Source: an uncultured Pseudomonadales bacterium
GTDB lineage: Bacteria; Pseudomonadota; Gammaproteobacteria; Pseudomonadales; Azotimanducaceae
Assembly (NCBI GenBank): GCA_947258825.1
Contig: CAMYJX010000059.1
Location: 1-36,071 of the forward strand
Direction: 5' to 3'
DNA length: 36,071 nucleotides
A program made the position numbers and the translations under genes. Numbering within the stretch: the first letter of the stretch is position 1; the number at the start of each line of letters is the position of its first letter. Below are positions 15,555 to 23,257 of the stretch, in pieces. Below the pieces are notes generated by a model. The model saw nothing but the letters and a program-made list of their open reading frames with translations, had not been told where the DNA came from and did no database searches.

Positions 15555-16809
15555 GGCGCGGTACTCCGGCGCCGGGCTCGACCCCATCGGCGTCTTCCGC
15601 GTTCATGCGGGCCAGATCGGCATCCCTGCTGGATTCGGAGTCGATGAGAAACTGACCCGAGGTCACCACCTGCGTTCCTTCGCTGAGCCCGCCAAGAATC
15701 TCTACCCTGCCACCTGCCTCCCGGCCCACGGCGACCTCCTGGGATCGGAACCTGCCGTCGCCCAGAGCCAGCACGACGCGGTCGACCGGCGCCCCTCGAA
15801 TCAATGCTTCCCGTGGTATCGAAAGCACGTCCTGCGCGCTGCGCGTGAATATGGTGACCTCACCGAACATGCCGGGCTTCAGCAGCCCATCCGAATTATC
15901 CAGCACCATCCGCACCCGGACCGTCCGCGTGGCCACATCCAGCACCGGATAAACGTAGCCGACTTTGGCGCGCCAGCGTCGGCCCGGCAGGTAGTCCAGC
16001 TGCATCTCCGTGTCCTGACCCTGCTCGACCAGAACCGATTCCCGCTCAAAGAGCTCTACCGTGGCCCAGACCTTGTCCAGGGCACCAATGGACATCACTT
16101 CCAGATCCGGCCGCACATACATTCCCTCCCGGACGTTGAGCCGGCCAACGACGCCATCCCGGTCAGCCAGAACGGCGACGCGCTCGTCTGCAGCGCCCTG
16201 CTTTTCGATGCGGGAGATCTGCTCGCTGCTCATACCCAGGACCCGCAACCGTTCTCTTGAGGCGCCGCGCAACGACGCGCCGGCCCCGGTGAGGGCACGC
16301 AGATAGTCTTCCTGAGCCCTGATCAACGTCGGGGAGTAGAGGGTGAACAGCGTCTGGCCTCTGGCAACCGGCTCACCCGCATCGTTGACGGCCAGCGACT
16401 GAATCCAACCCTCCACCCGGGTGTGAATGTGCGCTACCTCTGCCTCGTCGAAATCGATGAACCCAACGCTGTGCAGCGGCACATCGAGCACGCCGCGCTC
16501 GACCGGGGCGAGCCGCACCCCGAGATTGTGCTGGACCTCCGGCGAGACCCGCACGGCGCCCGCAGGACCCGCGGTCTCCTCCTGCGCATAGACGGGCACC
16601 AGGTCCATGCCCATCGGCGACTTTCCCGGCCGATCCGAGCGATAGTTCGGGTCCATGGGTGCGACCCAGTACAGGGGCTCCCGCTGCGCGCCTGCCGCGT
16701 CCCCGTCGGCAATTCCCGGCGCCAACGCCCCCCGCTGTCCAAACCACCACCCCAACACCAGGCTCGCAACCATCATCAGGCCGATTACCGTTGTCCGCAT
16801 TCCAACCAT
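15547..16809 (-). CDS. cusB: Cu(I)/Ag(I) efflux periplasmic adaptor CusB
   Basis: The 420-residue adaptor has an N-terminal membrane anchor (residues about 5-24) and a heavy-metal-binding segment, YWVAPMDPNYRSDRPGKSP followed by MGMDLVPVY. Its M52, M66 and M68 correspond to the three metal-binding methionines of E. coli CusB. Barrel-sandwich (HIHTRVEGWIQSL, ADRDGVVGRLNVREGMYV), helical hairpin and beta-barrel regions follow. It should pass Cu(I)/Ag(I) to CusA and link it to an outer-membrane channel. The ATG at 16809 has a very good ribosome-binding site (GGGAGG, 8 nt upstream). It starts 3 bp after the stop of the cusC-like gene and overlaps cusA by 8 bp, so all three form one operon. Confidence 0.94.
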   Translation of the reverse strand: MVGMRTTVIGLMMVASLVLGWWFGQRGALAPGIADGDAAGAQREPLYWVAPMDPNYRSDRPGKSPMGMDLVPVYAQEETAGPAGAVRVSPEVQHNLGVRLAPVERGVLDVPLHSVGFIDFDEAEVAHIHTRVEGWIQSLAVNDAGEPVARGQTLFTLYSPTLIRAQEDYLRALTGAGASLRGASRERLRVLGMSSEQISRIEKQGAADERVAVLADRDGVVGRLNVREGMYVRPDLEVMSIGALDKVWATVELFERESVLVEQGQDTEMQLDYLPGRRWRAKVGYVYPVLDVATRTVRVRMVLDNSDGLLKPGMFGEVTIFTRSAQDVLSIPREALIRGAPVDRVVLALGDGRFRSQEVAVGREAGGRVEILGGLSEGTQVVTSGQFLIDSESSRDADLARMNAEDADGVEPGAGVPRHD

Positions 16810-16812
16810 CAG

Positions 16813-18083
16813 CTATTCCTCCCGTCCGGCCAGATAGCGCAGATCCACCACCGCTCTCGCAATGCCGGCCCGCAGGCTTTCCAGTTCGATGCGCGCATCC
16901 AGCTCCGCGATGTACGCGCGCATGACCTCGGTGAAATCGTTCGACCGAACCCGGTAACCGGCAAGCGCGGCCTGTGCGGCCTGCTCGCTGCTCGGCAGGA
17001 TCCGAGCCTCAAACAGTTCCAGTCGCATCAGGAGCCGATCGCGCCGCAGATGCGCGTCGGCCAGCTCACGCTTGAGCTGCGCCAGCCTGTCCAGGCGCTG
17101 ATCCTTAGCCGCACCCTGCAGATGACGGGCGGCGTTGACCCGACGGTCCTGCCGGGCGCCGGAAAACAGCGGCAGATCGAAAGTCAGACCGACGCTGAGG
17201 AAATCCGGCCGCCTGTTGCCCTGGATGTCTTTCCCATCACGGGCGCCGTAAGCCACCTCCATGCCGATGCGCGGTTTGTAATCCTGCTCGGCAAGGGTCA
17301 CCTCGATGGATTGCTCGTCCACCGCAAGCGCCAGCAGCGCGACGGCCGGATGCTCGCGCAAGCGCGCCTGCCATTCCTGCTCTGTCAACCGCGGCGGTTC
17401 GATGTCGGCGCGCTCCGCCGGTAGCGGCTCGCTTGCAACCTCACCAATCCAACGCGAAAGCAGGGTTCGCGAATGTTGCAGCTGCTCGTCCACGCGCAGC
17501 GCTCTGTCCCGCAGTCGCAGCAGTTCCAACTCCGCGCGGATCACGTCCTGCTGCGAGCCGTTCCCGACGGCGTAGGAAGACCGGGCCAGGCGCACGAGCT
17601 CGCCAAACAGCGGCCGGCTCTGTTCCAGCAGAGCGTTTATCCGGGTATCGCGGAAGGCGTCTATCCAGGCGGCGCTGACGGATCGCACGATAATGGCGCG
17701 ACGATCCCGAACGCGAACGTCGAACTGGGAGGCTCTGACCTGGCGCCTGTCGCGTCTGAGGCTTCGCGTGTCCCCCCGCGGAAGCTCCTGGCGCAACGCG
17801 ACTCGAAACTGGGTCATGGGTTCCTGATCGAAGTCGAAGGTATCCACCGGAAAGTTGGCCGCCGCAACGTTGACGACCGGGTCCGGCAGGCTGGCATCCG
17901 CGGTCATCGCCGTGGCTTCAGCGTCAGGGTTACAGCCTGAGCTGGGGCCGCCCACTGACCAACCCAGCAGGCCACCAGAAAACCGATCCCCAGACGCAGG
18001 GCCGCAGGGCGAAATGCCCCCCGGGCCCTCATATCCCTGACCTCGACCGGGCGCCAGCGACCGGTGAGCTTCTTCTTGATCAT
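16813..18083 (-). pseudogene. cusC: CusC/TolC-type outer-membrane efflux protein, frameshifted with an N-terminal deletion
   Basis: The body (16813 to about 17955; up to 380 residues) is a TolC-family outer-membrane channel. It contains LPDPVVNVAAANFPVDTFDF, then QEPMTQFRVALRQELPRGDT, long helical repeats and a C-terminal 'Y...D..RIELESLRAGIARAV' region. It lacks a signal peptide in its own frame. A good start at 18083 (GAGGA 7 nt upstream) opens a different frame, MIKKKLTGRWRPVEVRDMRA, running into a clear export signal ending AAPAQA, then VTLTLKPRR and a stop near 17904. TolC proteins normally continue from a 'LTL' block through a helix of 20-25 residues to the LPDP motif. Here that helix is missing, and the two parts join out of frame around 17905-17920. 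This looks like a deletion of roughly 70 bp. Re-initiation at GTG 17955 or ATG 17907 would give an unexported protein, so loss of function is likely. Confidence 0.75.
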
Positions 18084-18152
18084 CTCGCTGTCCTCTAGCT
18101 GTGTGATGTTGCGCGAACAGAAATCACAGGAAGCACGGACGCGCACCGGGTG

Positions 18153-18164
18153 CGATGCGCATCG
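18153..18164. other. 12-bp perfect palindrome in the spacer before the cusC-like gene
   Basis: CGATGCGCATCG is a perfect 12-bp palindrome, adjacent to a second small dyad (cgcac-cgg-gtgcg at 18142-18154, sharing its last two bases). Both lie between the end of the small secreted-protein gene (18182) and the start of the cusC-like gene (18083), so an mRNA hairpin or an internal operator is possible. No T-run follows on the minus strand. Confidence 0.4.
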
Positions 18165-18181
18165 TTCCGGGTGTTCAGCGG

Positions 18182-18613
18182 TCAGCTGGGCAGGAGGAGT
18201 AGATCGAAAAGGGTAACCGGGGTGTCAGGGGGGTGCCGTCTACCAAACGGGCGAGGGGCGCTCGTCGTCGCAACCTCGGAGGCTGTCGAAAGCGATGCGG
18301 CAAGCGGACCGCCAACGAAAACATCGGGCTGCCCCGAGCCCCCATCTTCGTCAGCCGACGCTTGAGCGGAATGTACGGTTACCGCGCTGAGCGCGCATCC
18401 GGAGCAGCCGTCCTGAAGGGAGACCGCATCGTCGCGCGGCGCGTGACCGGGGCAGTCACTAAGGTTCTCGGCAGGGTTCTCGGCAGGGTTCTCGGCAGGG
18501 TTCTCGGCAGGCTGTGCCTGGGGAACCGCCTCCAACGCGCTACCACAGCACACCGCCGGCACGAGCAGCAGCGCCGTAATGAGCAGGTGCAGAACTGTCT
18601 TGGAGGCGTGCAT
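18182..18613 (-). CDS. Small exported Cys/His protein leading the cus operon
   Basis: This 143-residue protein has an N-terminal signal peptide (MHASKTVLHLLITALLLVPA, then VCCGSA). A low-complexity linker with four PAEN repeats follows, then a compact region with possible metal ligands, DCPGHAP and DGCSGCALS, and a Pro-rich tail ending in DLLLLPS. Its position at the head of the cusCBA-like operon and the Cys/His pattern suggest a periplasmic copper-binding or copper-responsive protein. It is reminiscent of the DUF2946-like proteins often found beside copper genes, but I am not sure of the family. The ATG at 18613 is chosen over a TTG at 18622; a promoter with an internal dyad lies just upstream. 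No CusF gene is present. Confidence 0.6.
   Translation of the reverse strand: MHASKTVLHLLITALLLVPAVCCGSALEAVPQAQPAENPAENPAENPAENLSDCPGHAPRDDAVSLQDGCSGCALSAVTVHSAQASADEDGGSGQPDVFVGGPLAASLSTASEVATTSAPRPFGRRHPPDTPVTLFDLLLLPS
18463..18510. repeat. Four tandem copies of a 12-bp unit encoding PAEN
   Basis: The unit ggttctcggcag occurs four times without a mismatch (18463-18474, 18475-18486, 18487-18498, 18499-18510). On the minus strand it encodes the four PAEN tetrapeptides of the small exported protein. The 12-bp length keeps the frame, so copy-number changes would only lengthen or shorten the linker. Confidence 0.95.
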
Positions 18614-18639
18614 GGCCTTCAACCGAGTTATCTGACTGA

Positions 18640-18668
18640 AACCTAGACCCGTCAGCGCGCCGGGTCAA
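18640..18668 (-). promoter_or_regulatory. Probable cus-operon promoter with a dyad in the spacer
   Basis: On the minus strand TTGACC (18663-18668; 5 of 6) and TAGGTT (18640-18645; 3 of 6) are 17 bp apart, placing transcription about 20 nt before the ATG at 18613. The arms GACCCG and CGGGTC (18661-18666 and 18646-18651) form an inverted repeat filling the spacer and overlapping the -35. A dyad between -35 and -10 is typical of MerR-family metal regulators such as CueR, although their spacer is usually 19-20 bp. No regulator gene is adjacent. Confidence 0.45.
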
Positions 18669-18735
18669 CCCGAGACGAATAAAGTGTGGCAGACTGCACG
18701 CTCATCGGCCTCCCAGATCAACACGAAACAGGTCC

Positions 18736-20109
18736 ATGCAGCAGACGCCCGCCCCTGAGCCCGAATCAGTCCTGGACGATGTGCTACCCATCGACGCCCT
18801 GACGTCACGGCTACTGGAAATCTTCGATTGGATCCGCCTGCACCTGCTGACCATCGACGTCGGTATCCAGCTGGGCCTGATCACCGGCGCGCTGGTCCCG
18901 GCGCTGCTTTTCGGCCCCCGACTGCAGGCGTTCATCACCAATCAGCTCAGCACTCGGGCGCCCTCCGGCCCGCTCCGGCGGGCCGCCAACGCTCTGGCCG
19001 TTCTGGCCACGCCCATCGCCCTGTACCTGACGCTCACGGCGATCAGGATCGCTCTGGGCAGCGCCAGCCTGCCCACTCAGTGGATAGACGGAGCCATCTC
19101 GCTGATGAGCGCCTGGATCGTGGTCCGGCTTGTCACCCTCGTCATAGAGTCCAAATTCTGGTCGCGCCTGGCTTTCTACGTGGTCTGGCCAATCGCCGCC
19201 CTGGACGCTTTCGGCGCCCTGGGCCCGGTAGTGGAGCAGATGCGCAATCTGGCCATCCCGCTGGGAGAGAACGACAGCGGCCAGCCCATCGACATCAGCC
19301 TGTTCGACGTCGTGCGAACGATCTTCTACTTCGCCGTGCTTTTCTGGGCGGCAAACCTGATGACCCGTCTGTTGCAGCAGCGGATCGAAACCGTAGAGGA
19401 GCTCAGCCCGTCCCTGAAGGCCCTGATCGTCAAGATGCTGAATGTCATCCTGCCGGTCATCGCCTTGCTCATCGCGCTGCAGATCGTCGGCTTCAACCTG
19501 GCCACGCTGGCGGTGTTCAGCGGCGCGGTTGGCCTGGGCATCGGTCTCGGCCTGCAGCGCATCGCCGCCAATTTCATTGCCGGCTTTACCCTCATCGCCG
19601 ATAAATCCATCAAACCGTATGACGTCATCGAGATCGATGGAACCTTCGGCTGGGTCACGGCCATGCAGGCTCGATACGTAGCCATCAGGACCAGAGACGG
19701 CACGGAGATGCTGATTCCCAACGACCGGTTCATGAGTGAAGGGGTCACCAACTGGTCCCGCTCCGATCGGGTGGTCCGATTGCACGCGCCGTTCGGCGTT
19801 TCTTACGCTACAGAGAATCTGAAGCAGGTGCAGCAGCTGGCCATCGAGGCCGCGCAAGACGTCGAGCGGGTCGTCGATGCCCCTGCGCCGGTGTGTAACC
19901 TGACGGAGTTCGGCGACAGCTCCGTCAATTTCGACCTCCGGTTCTGGATCACCGATCCCCAGAACGGCATGGCCAACGTGCGCAGTCAGGTACTGTTCGG
20001 GCTCTGGGACCGGCTGAAGGCAAACGGCATCGAGATTCCTTTCCCGCAAAGGGATCTGCACGTGAAATCATGGGCCCGGGAAAACGCCGGCCCGCAGGAG
20101 GAAAGCTAG
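18736..20109 (+). CDS. MscS-family mechanosensitive ion channel
   Basis: The 457-residue membrane protein has several N-terminal helices (from about residue 48) and the MscS core. The pore helix TM3 reads LATLAVFSGAVGLGIGLGLQ, then RIAANFIAGFTLIADKSIKPYDVIEIDG, with the alternating Gly/Ala packing of MscS. The cytoplasmic beta and alpha/beta domains follow (GWVTAMQARYVAIRTRDGTE, LIPNDRFMSEGVTNWSR). Such channels open under membrane tension to release solutes during osmotic downshock. It is larger than E. coli MscS because of extra N-terminal helices, as in YnaI/YbdG-like members. It is divergent from the cus operon and converges on the amidotransferase-like gene with a 53-bp gap. A short agg element precedes the ATG. 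Confidence 0.93.
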   Translation: MQQTPAPEPESVLDDVLPIDALTSRLLEIFDWIRLHLLTIDVGIQLGLITGALVPALLFGPRLQAFITNQLSTRAPSGPLRRAANALAVLATPIALYLTLTAIRIALGSASLPTQWIDGAISLMSAWIVVRLVTLVIESKFWSRLAFYVVWPIAALDAFGALGPVVEQMRNLAIPLGENDSGQPIDISLFDVVRTIFYFAVLFWAANLMTRLLQQRIETVEELSPSLKALIVKMLNVILPVIALLIALQIVGFNLATLAVFSGAVGLGIGLGLQRIAANFIAGFTLIADKSIKPYDVIEIDGTFGWVTAMQARYVAIRTRDGTEMLIPNDRFMSEGVTNWSRSDRVVRLHAPFGVSYATENLKQVQQLAIEAAQDVERVVDAPAPVCNLTEFGDSSVNFDLRFWITDPQNGMANVRSQVLFGLWDRLKANGIEIPFPQRDLHVKSWARENAGPQEES

Positions 20110-20162
20110 GGCTGCCCGGCAGGGCCTGCGCTGGACGCGATGAAGCCCGGCCCACGCTGAAC

Positions 20163-21533
20163 TCACTCCTGCATGCCGTGATAGAGCAGGCGGATCAGCA
20201 GGCGCACGCCGTCGTTTTCCTTCAGCTCGGCATAGCGCGGCCCCGCTCGCCTGCCAATATCCCGTATGTCCGCCATCAGCTCCGGATGAAACTGACAGGT
20301 AAACGAACGCCTGATGTTCTTGGTCTCCCAGTCCTTGTAGTAGATGCAGGTCGTTCCGACTTCCGTCAGATTCTGCTCGTCCACCTGCGTCTGCGAGAGA
20401 ATCTCCACCGCATAGGGCAGGCTTAGCAGCCAGGAAAGCGGGCTGACCGCGAGCACGTAGCGTATCGGCACGATGGCATCGTGAAGCATCTTGTAAGCCC
20501 AGTTCGCGAACAGCGCCGCCTCTTCGTTGACCTCGTCACCGTGAAACATCTCGATCATGAGGTCCCGCTCCATGGTGATCATGGTATCGATGACCCCTTC
20601 CAGCTCGTCGGCAATGAGCGCATGGGTATCGTGCAGCTCTCCTGGGATATGATCGCTTCCCGGCCGGCGCACGTAGGGCATCAGGCGGCGCGTACCGATC
20701 TCGAAGGCTTCATTGCCCGCGACGGCGAAGCGGGTATCGTGCCAGCCCTGCGCCAGCACGTTGCCGCCTTTGACTACCATCAGCGATTCGCCGATCTCCA
20801 CGATGCGCTGGCATACCCGCCGCAGCGACAGCAGCGCACGGCCGTCAGGATCGAGGTTCAGATGTTCAACCCCGGACACTTCATTCACCGCCCGTTTGAT
20901 GAGGCGAATGTGTGAAACCGCGGCCAGCTGATGACCGAGGCAGATGAATATGGTCGGCCCGCTGCCCGATGATCGGCGCAGCATCAGCGCATCCACCAGG
21001 CTCAGGATGTCGTCGAGGCTGGTGTTTACGCCGTCGAAGCTCTCGGGCTGGTAGGCGGAAGGGTTGCCTCCCTGGAATACGGTGGCGATGCCGGCGCTCA
21101 GCACGTTGGCCAGGCGCTGAGGATGGGAGATTCCGCTCTGCCAGATGGGATACAGAATGGAATCCGCATCGGCAATCTGCTGCAGCAGATAGGCGACGTT
21201 TTTGGATGCCCTCACCGATTCGCCCTGCAGGTTGACGCCTACGTCGGGCCAGGCCGCTACCACCGAGACGCTCTGCCGGAATATTTCCGGCAGGCCGAGC
21301 AGAAGGTTGAGCTCGGGCGTGCCTTTGATGACCTTTTCCAGCGGCACCCCGATCTCCCACTCGAAGGTGCTGCCGTGGGCAAGCTCGTCGCGCCCCGGAA
21401 ACGGCGTAGGAGACACGCGATCGTTGAGAAAATAACCCAGCAGCGCGTGGATGGACTGCACGCTGGAGGCGTGCCTGCCGAGTATGCCCGGCGAGGTTCG
21501 CCAGCCCAGCTGTTCCAGTAAGGGGTTACTCAC
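20163..21533 (-). CDS. Class I glutamine-amidotransferase-like protein with a large insertion, function unknown
   Basis: The 456-residue protein contains the hallmarks of class I glutamine amidotransferases: a nucleophile region TIFICLGHQLAAVSHIRLI with Cys198, and a C-terminal QFHPE with His416 and Glu418, completing a Cys-His-Glu triad. In ordinary members these lie about 80-100 residues apart; here about 218. The intervening part (about residues 240-395) includes GTRRLMPYVRRPGSDHIPGE and a helical segment, and about 190 residues precede the nucleophile. I know no family with this architecture. The GTG start at 21533 is supported by GGAGG 6 nt upstream; the frame extends further upstream only through T-rich non-coding DNA. 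It follows the dehalogenase-type hydrolase by 143 bp on the same strand. It might release ammonia for an amidation, or act as a hydrolase or peptidase of the same fold. Confidence 0.75.
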   Translation of the reverse strand: MSNPLLEQLGWRTSPGILGRHASSVQSIHALLGYFLNDRVSPTPFPGRDELAHGSTFEWEIGVPLEKVIKGTPELNLLLGLPEIFRQSVSVVAAWPDVGVNLQGESVRASKNVAYLLQQIADADSILYPIWQSGISHPQRLANVLSAGIATVFQGGNPSAYQPESFDGVNTSLDDILSLVDALMLRRSSGSGPTIFICLGHQLAAVSHIRLIKRAVNEVSGVEHLNLDPDGRALLSLRRVCQRIVEIGESLMVVKGGNVLAQGWHDTRFAVAGNEAFEIGTRRLMPYVRRPGSDHIPGELHDTHALIADELEGVIDTMITMERDLMIEMFHGDEVNEEAALFANWAYKMLHDAIVPIRYVLAVSPLSWLLSLPYAVEILSQTQVDEQNLTEVGTTCIYYKDWETKNIRRSFTCQFHPELMADIRDIGRRAGPRYAELKENDGVRLLIRLLYHGMQE

Positions 21534-21676
21534 GTTCGACCTCCAACACTCAACTATCCCTCCGTCAACAAGGACCCAAAAAACAGCAAAAAGAAACAAC
21601 AAAAAGAAGCGGTAAAAGACGCAAATAACGCCGGTAACGTTCGCCGGGGACGCTCGAAATGCCGCCGTGCCACAAG
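21534..21676 (-). promoter_or_regulatory. Spacer with a T-rich stretch upstream of the amidotransferase-like gene
   Basis: This 143-bp gap separates the hydrolase stop from the GTG start at 21533. On the minus strand it holds an imperfect GC-rich dyad around aacgtt (about 21630-21652), then a T-rich stretch of about 45 bases (21570-21615). The dyad followed by T-runs could act as a weak terminator for the hydrolase transcript, with a separate promoter nearer the GTG. No -35/-10 pair is clear. Confidence 0.3.
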
Positions 21677-22549
21677 TCAGCCCCGCAGAAACGCCAGCAT
21701 CTGTGCCTGCACGGGCTCCGGCGCCTCTTCCGGTAGAAAGTGACCACAGGGTAGCCCGCAACCACGGACATCCTCGGCCCAGCGACGCCAGACGTCCAGA
21801 ACCTCGGGCCGCGCGCCCCGGGCCTCGCCCCAGAGCACGAGCACCGGGCACGAAAGCTTCCTGCCGGCGTCTCTGTCCGCGGCATCCAGCGCGGTATCGA
21901 TCCGCGCGCCCGCCCGATAGTCGTCACAGCTCGCCCGGATGGTTTCCACGGTGAAGGCACTCACGTAAGCCTCCATGGCCTCGGGCGCGATCGCGCTCAT
22001 GTCTCCGCACCAGTTACCCATGGCCGTTCGCAGAAACAATTCCGGCTCGTGAGCAATCAGCGTCTCTGGCAGCGGGGGCGGTTGGGCAAGAAAGTACCAG
22101 TGATAGCCGACAAGGCCGCCGCGCCAGCCCAGCGATTCAAACTGATCCAGCGTGGGAATGATGTCCATGACGATCAACCGGGTAACGGCGGCCGGATGAT
22201 CCAGCGCCAGGCGGTAGGCGACCCTGGCCCCGCGGTCATGCCCGGCCAGGGCGAAGCTGGGAAAGCCCAGACTGGCCATGAGTTCGACCATATCCACGGC
22301 CATCGTCCGTTTCGAATAGCCAACGTAGTCATCACCCGCCGCCGGTTTCGAGCTCTGGCCATAGCCCCGCAGGTCGGCAGCAACCACCGAGAAGTGCCGG
22401 GCAAGCCCGGGCACCACCCTGTGCCACATGACGTGGGTCTGCGGATAGCCGTGAAGCAGCAGCAGCGGCGGGCCCGAACCGCCGAGCCGGGCGTGGATGC
22501 GCGCCCCGGACACGGCCACCTCTCGCGTTTCGAAACCCTCGAAACTCAC
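21677..22549 (-). CDS. Alpha/beta hydrolase of the haloacetate (fluoroacetate) dehalogenase type
   Basis: The 290-residue enzyme carries every residue I know as diagnostic of fluoroacetate dehalogenases: nucleophile D105 in GHDRGARVA with R106 and R109 (carboxylate binding), D129 in VMDIIPT, the halide pocket H150-W151 (GYHWYF) with Y211 (DYRAGA), and catalytic H270 (CGHFLPEE). The oxyanion region is LLLHGYPQTHVMWH. Such enzymes displace halide from 2-haloacids through an Asp ester and can break the C-F bond of fluoroacetate. Epoxide hydrolases share the fold but use two Tyr instead. The start is GTG at 22549, overlapping the lipocalin stop as GTGA. Substrate range must be tested; members of this family also act on other haloacids or are inactive on fluoride. 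Confidence 0.85.
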   Translation of the reverse strand: MSFEGFETREVAVSGARIHARLGGSGPPLLLLHGYPQTHVMWHRVVPGLARHFSVVAADLRGYGQSSKPAAGDDYVGYSKRTMAVDMVELMASLGFPSFALAGHDRGARVAYRLALDHPAAVTRLIVMDIIPTLDQFESLGWRGGLVGYHWYFLAQPPPLPETLIAHEPELFLRTAMGNWCGDMSAIAPEAMEAYVSAFTVETIRASCDDYRAGARIDTALDAADRDAGRKLSCPVLVLWGEARGARPEVLDVWRRWAEDVRGCGLPCGHFLPEEAPEPVQAQMLAFLRG

Positions 22550-23100
22550 GACGAACCGTCCTGATTCCCAGGCCCGGCCCCATGCTCGACATAAATGAGT
22601 TCCTCAACGGGAAAATCGAGCGCGGCGGCCCGGGCAACGAGATCTTCGAGCACGCCCGACTCCACATCCGGCGTCCTCGCCAGTATCCACAGATAGGAGC
22701 GGTTGGGACCGGCCACCATGGCATGCTGGTAGCCCGTGTCATCCAGGGCAATGACGTTGTACCCGCCATAGAACGGGCCGAAGAAGGATACTTTCAGGCG
22801 GCCGACCCCGTCCGCGCCATTGGGGAAGGCTTTGCCGACGGCCTCCCGCCACTCGGCGGATTCGATGTCGTACCCGCGGTTGACGACCTTGATACCGCCG
22901 CCCTCCCGCAGGCTGTAGGTGGCGGTTACTTCGCTCAGGCCGCGTTCGAACCTGTGGTCGAGCCTGGCGATCTCGTACCAGGTGCCAAGGTACCGGTCGA
23001 GGACGAAGCCGCTCACCGGCTGCACGCCTTCAGGCACGCCAGTGCACCCGGCGAGCAGAACCAGAGCCATTGTGCAGAGCGCACGCGGAAGATCGCGCAT
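22546..23100 (-). CDS. blc: Outer-membrane lipocalin (Blc-like lipoprotein)
   Basis: The 184-residue protein has a lipoprotein signal peptide with lipobox LLAGC (Cys19) and the lipocalin motif YLGTWYEIARLDHRFERG (G39-x-W41). The second conserved block (GYQHAMVAGPNRSYLWILAR) and the spacing match bacterial lipocalins of the Blc family, which bind fatty acids or lysophospholipids at the outer membrane. The residue after Cys19 is Thr, not Asp, so export to the outer membrane is expected. The start at 23100 is supported by AAGGTG 5 nt upstream; a longer start at 23181 would add a non-signal extension. Its stop overlaps the start of the hydrolase, so the two genes are coupled. Confidence 0.92.
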   Translation of the reverse strand: MRDLPRALCTMALVLLAGCTGVPEGVQPVSGFVLDRYLGTWYEIARLDHRFERGLSEVTATYSLREGGGIKVVNRGYDIESAEWREAVGKAFPNGADGVGRLKVSFFGPFYGGYNVIALDDTGYQHAMVAGPNRSYLWILARTPDVESGVLEDLVARAAALDFPVEELIYVEHGAGPGNQDGSS

Positions 23101-23257
23101 GAGTTCACCTTCAGCGAAGAATCGTTGGTAGGGCCCAAGCATGCGGTCTCTAGCGCCCGACGGCAACGCCTGCCACCGCACCTCGGCTGCTAACCGGTTT
23201 CACTGCGCAGCCGCCGCGATTAAGCTGAGACGCTCTGCACCACCGCTGAGTCTCACC

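Noticed and set aside
12435..15647. 1070-residue open frame on the plus strand
   Set aside because: It mirrors cusA, whose metal-binding and proton-relay residues are all in place; the plus-strand product is low-complexity His/Gln/Arg sequence.
18811..20061. 416-residue open frame on the minus strand
   Set aside because: It is the antisense of the MscS-like channel, which has a clear pore helix; the shadow has no recognisable domain.
21534..21851. Upstream extension of the amidotransferase-like frame to 21851
   Set aside because: It would overlap the hydrolase gene and pass through T-rich DNA; the GTG at 21533 has a strong ribosome-binding site.
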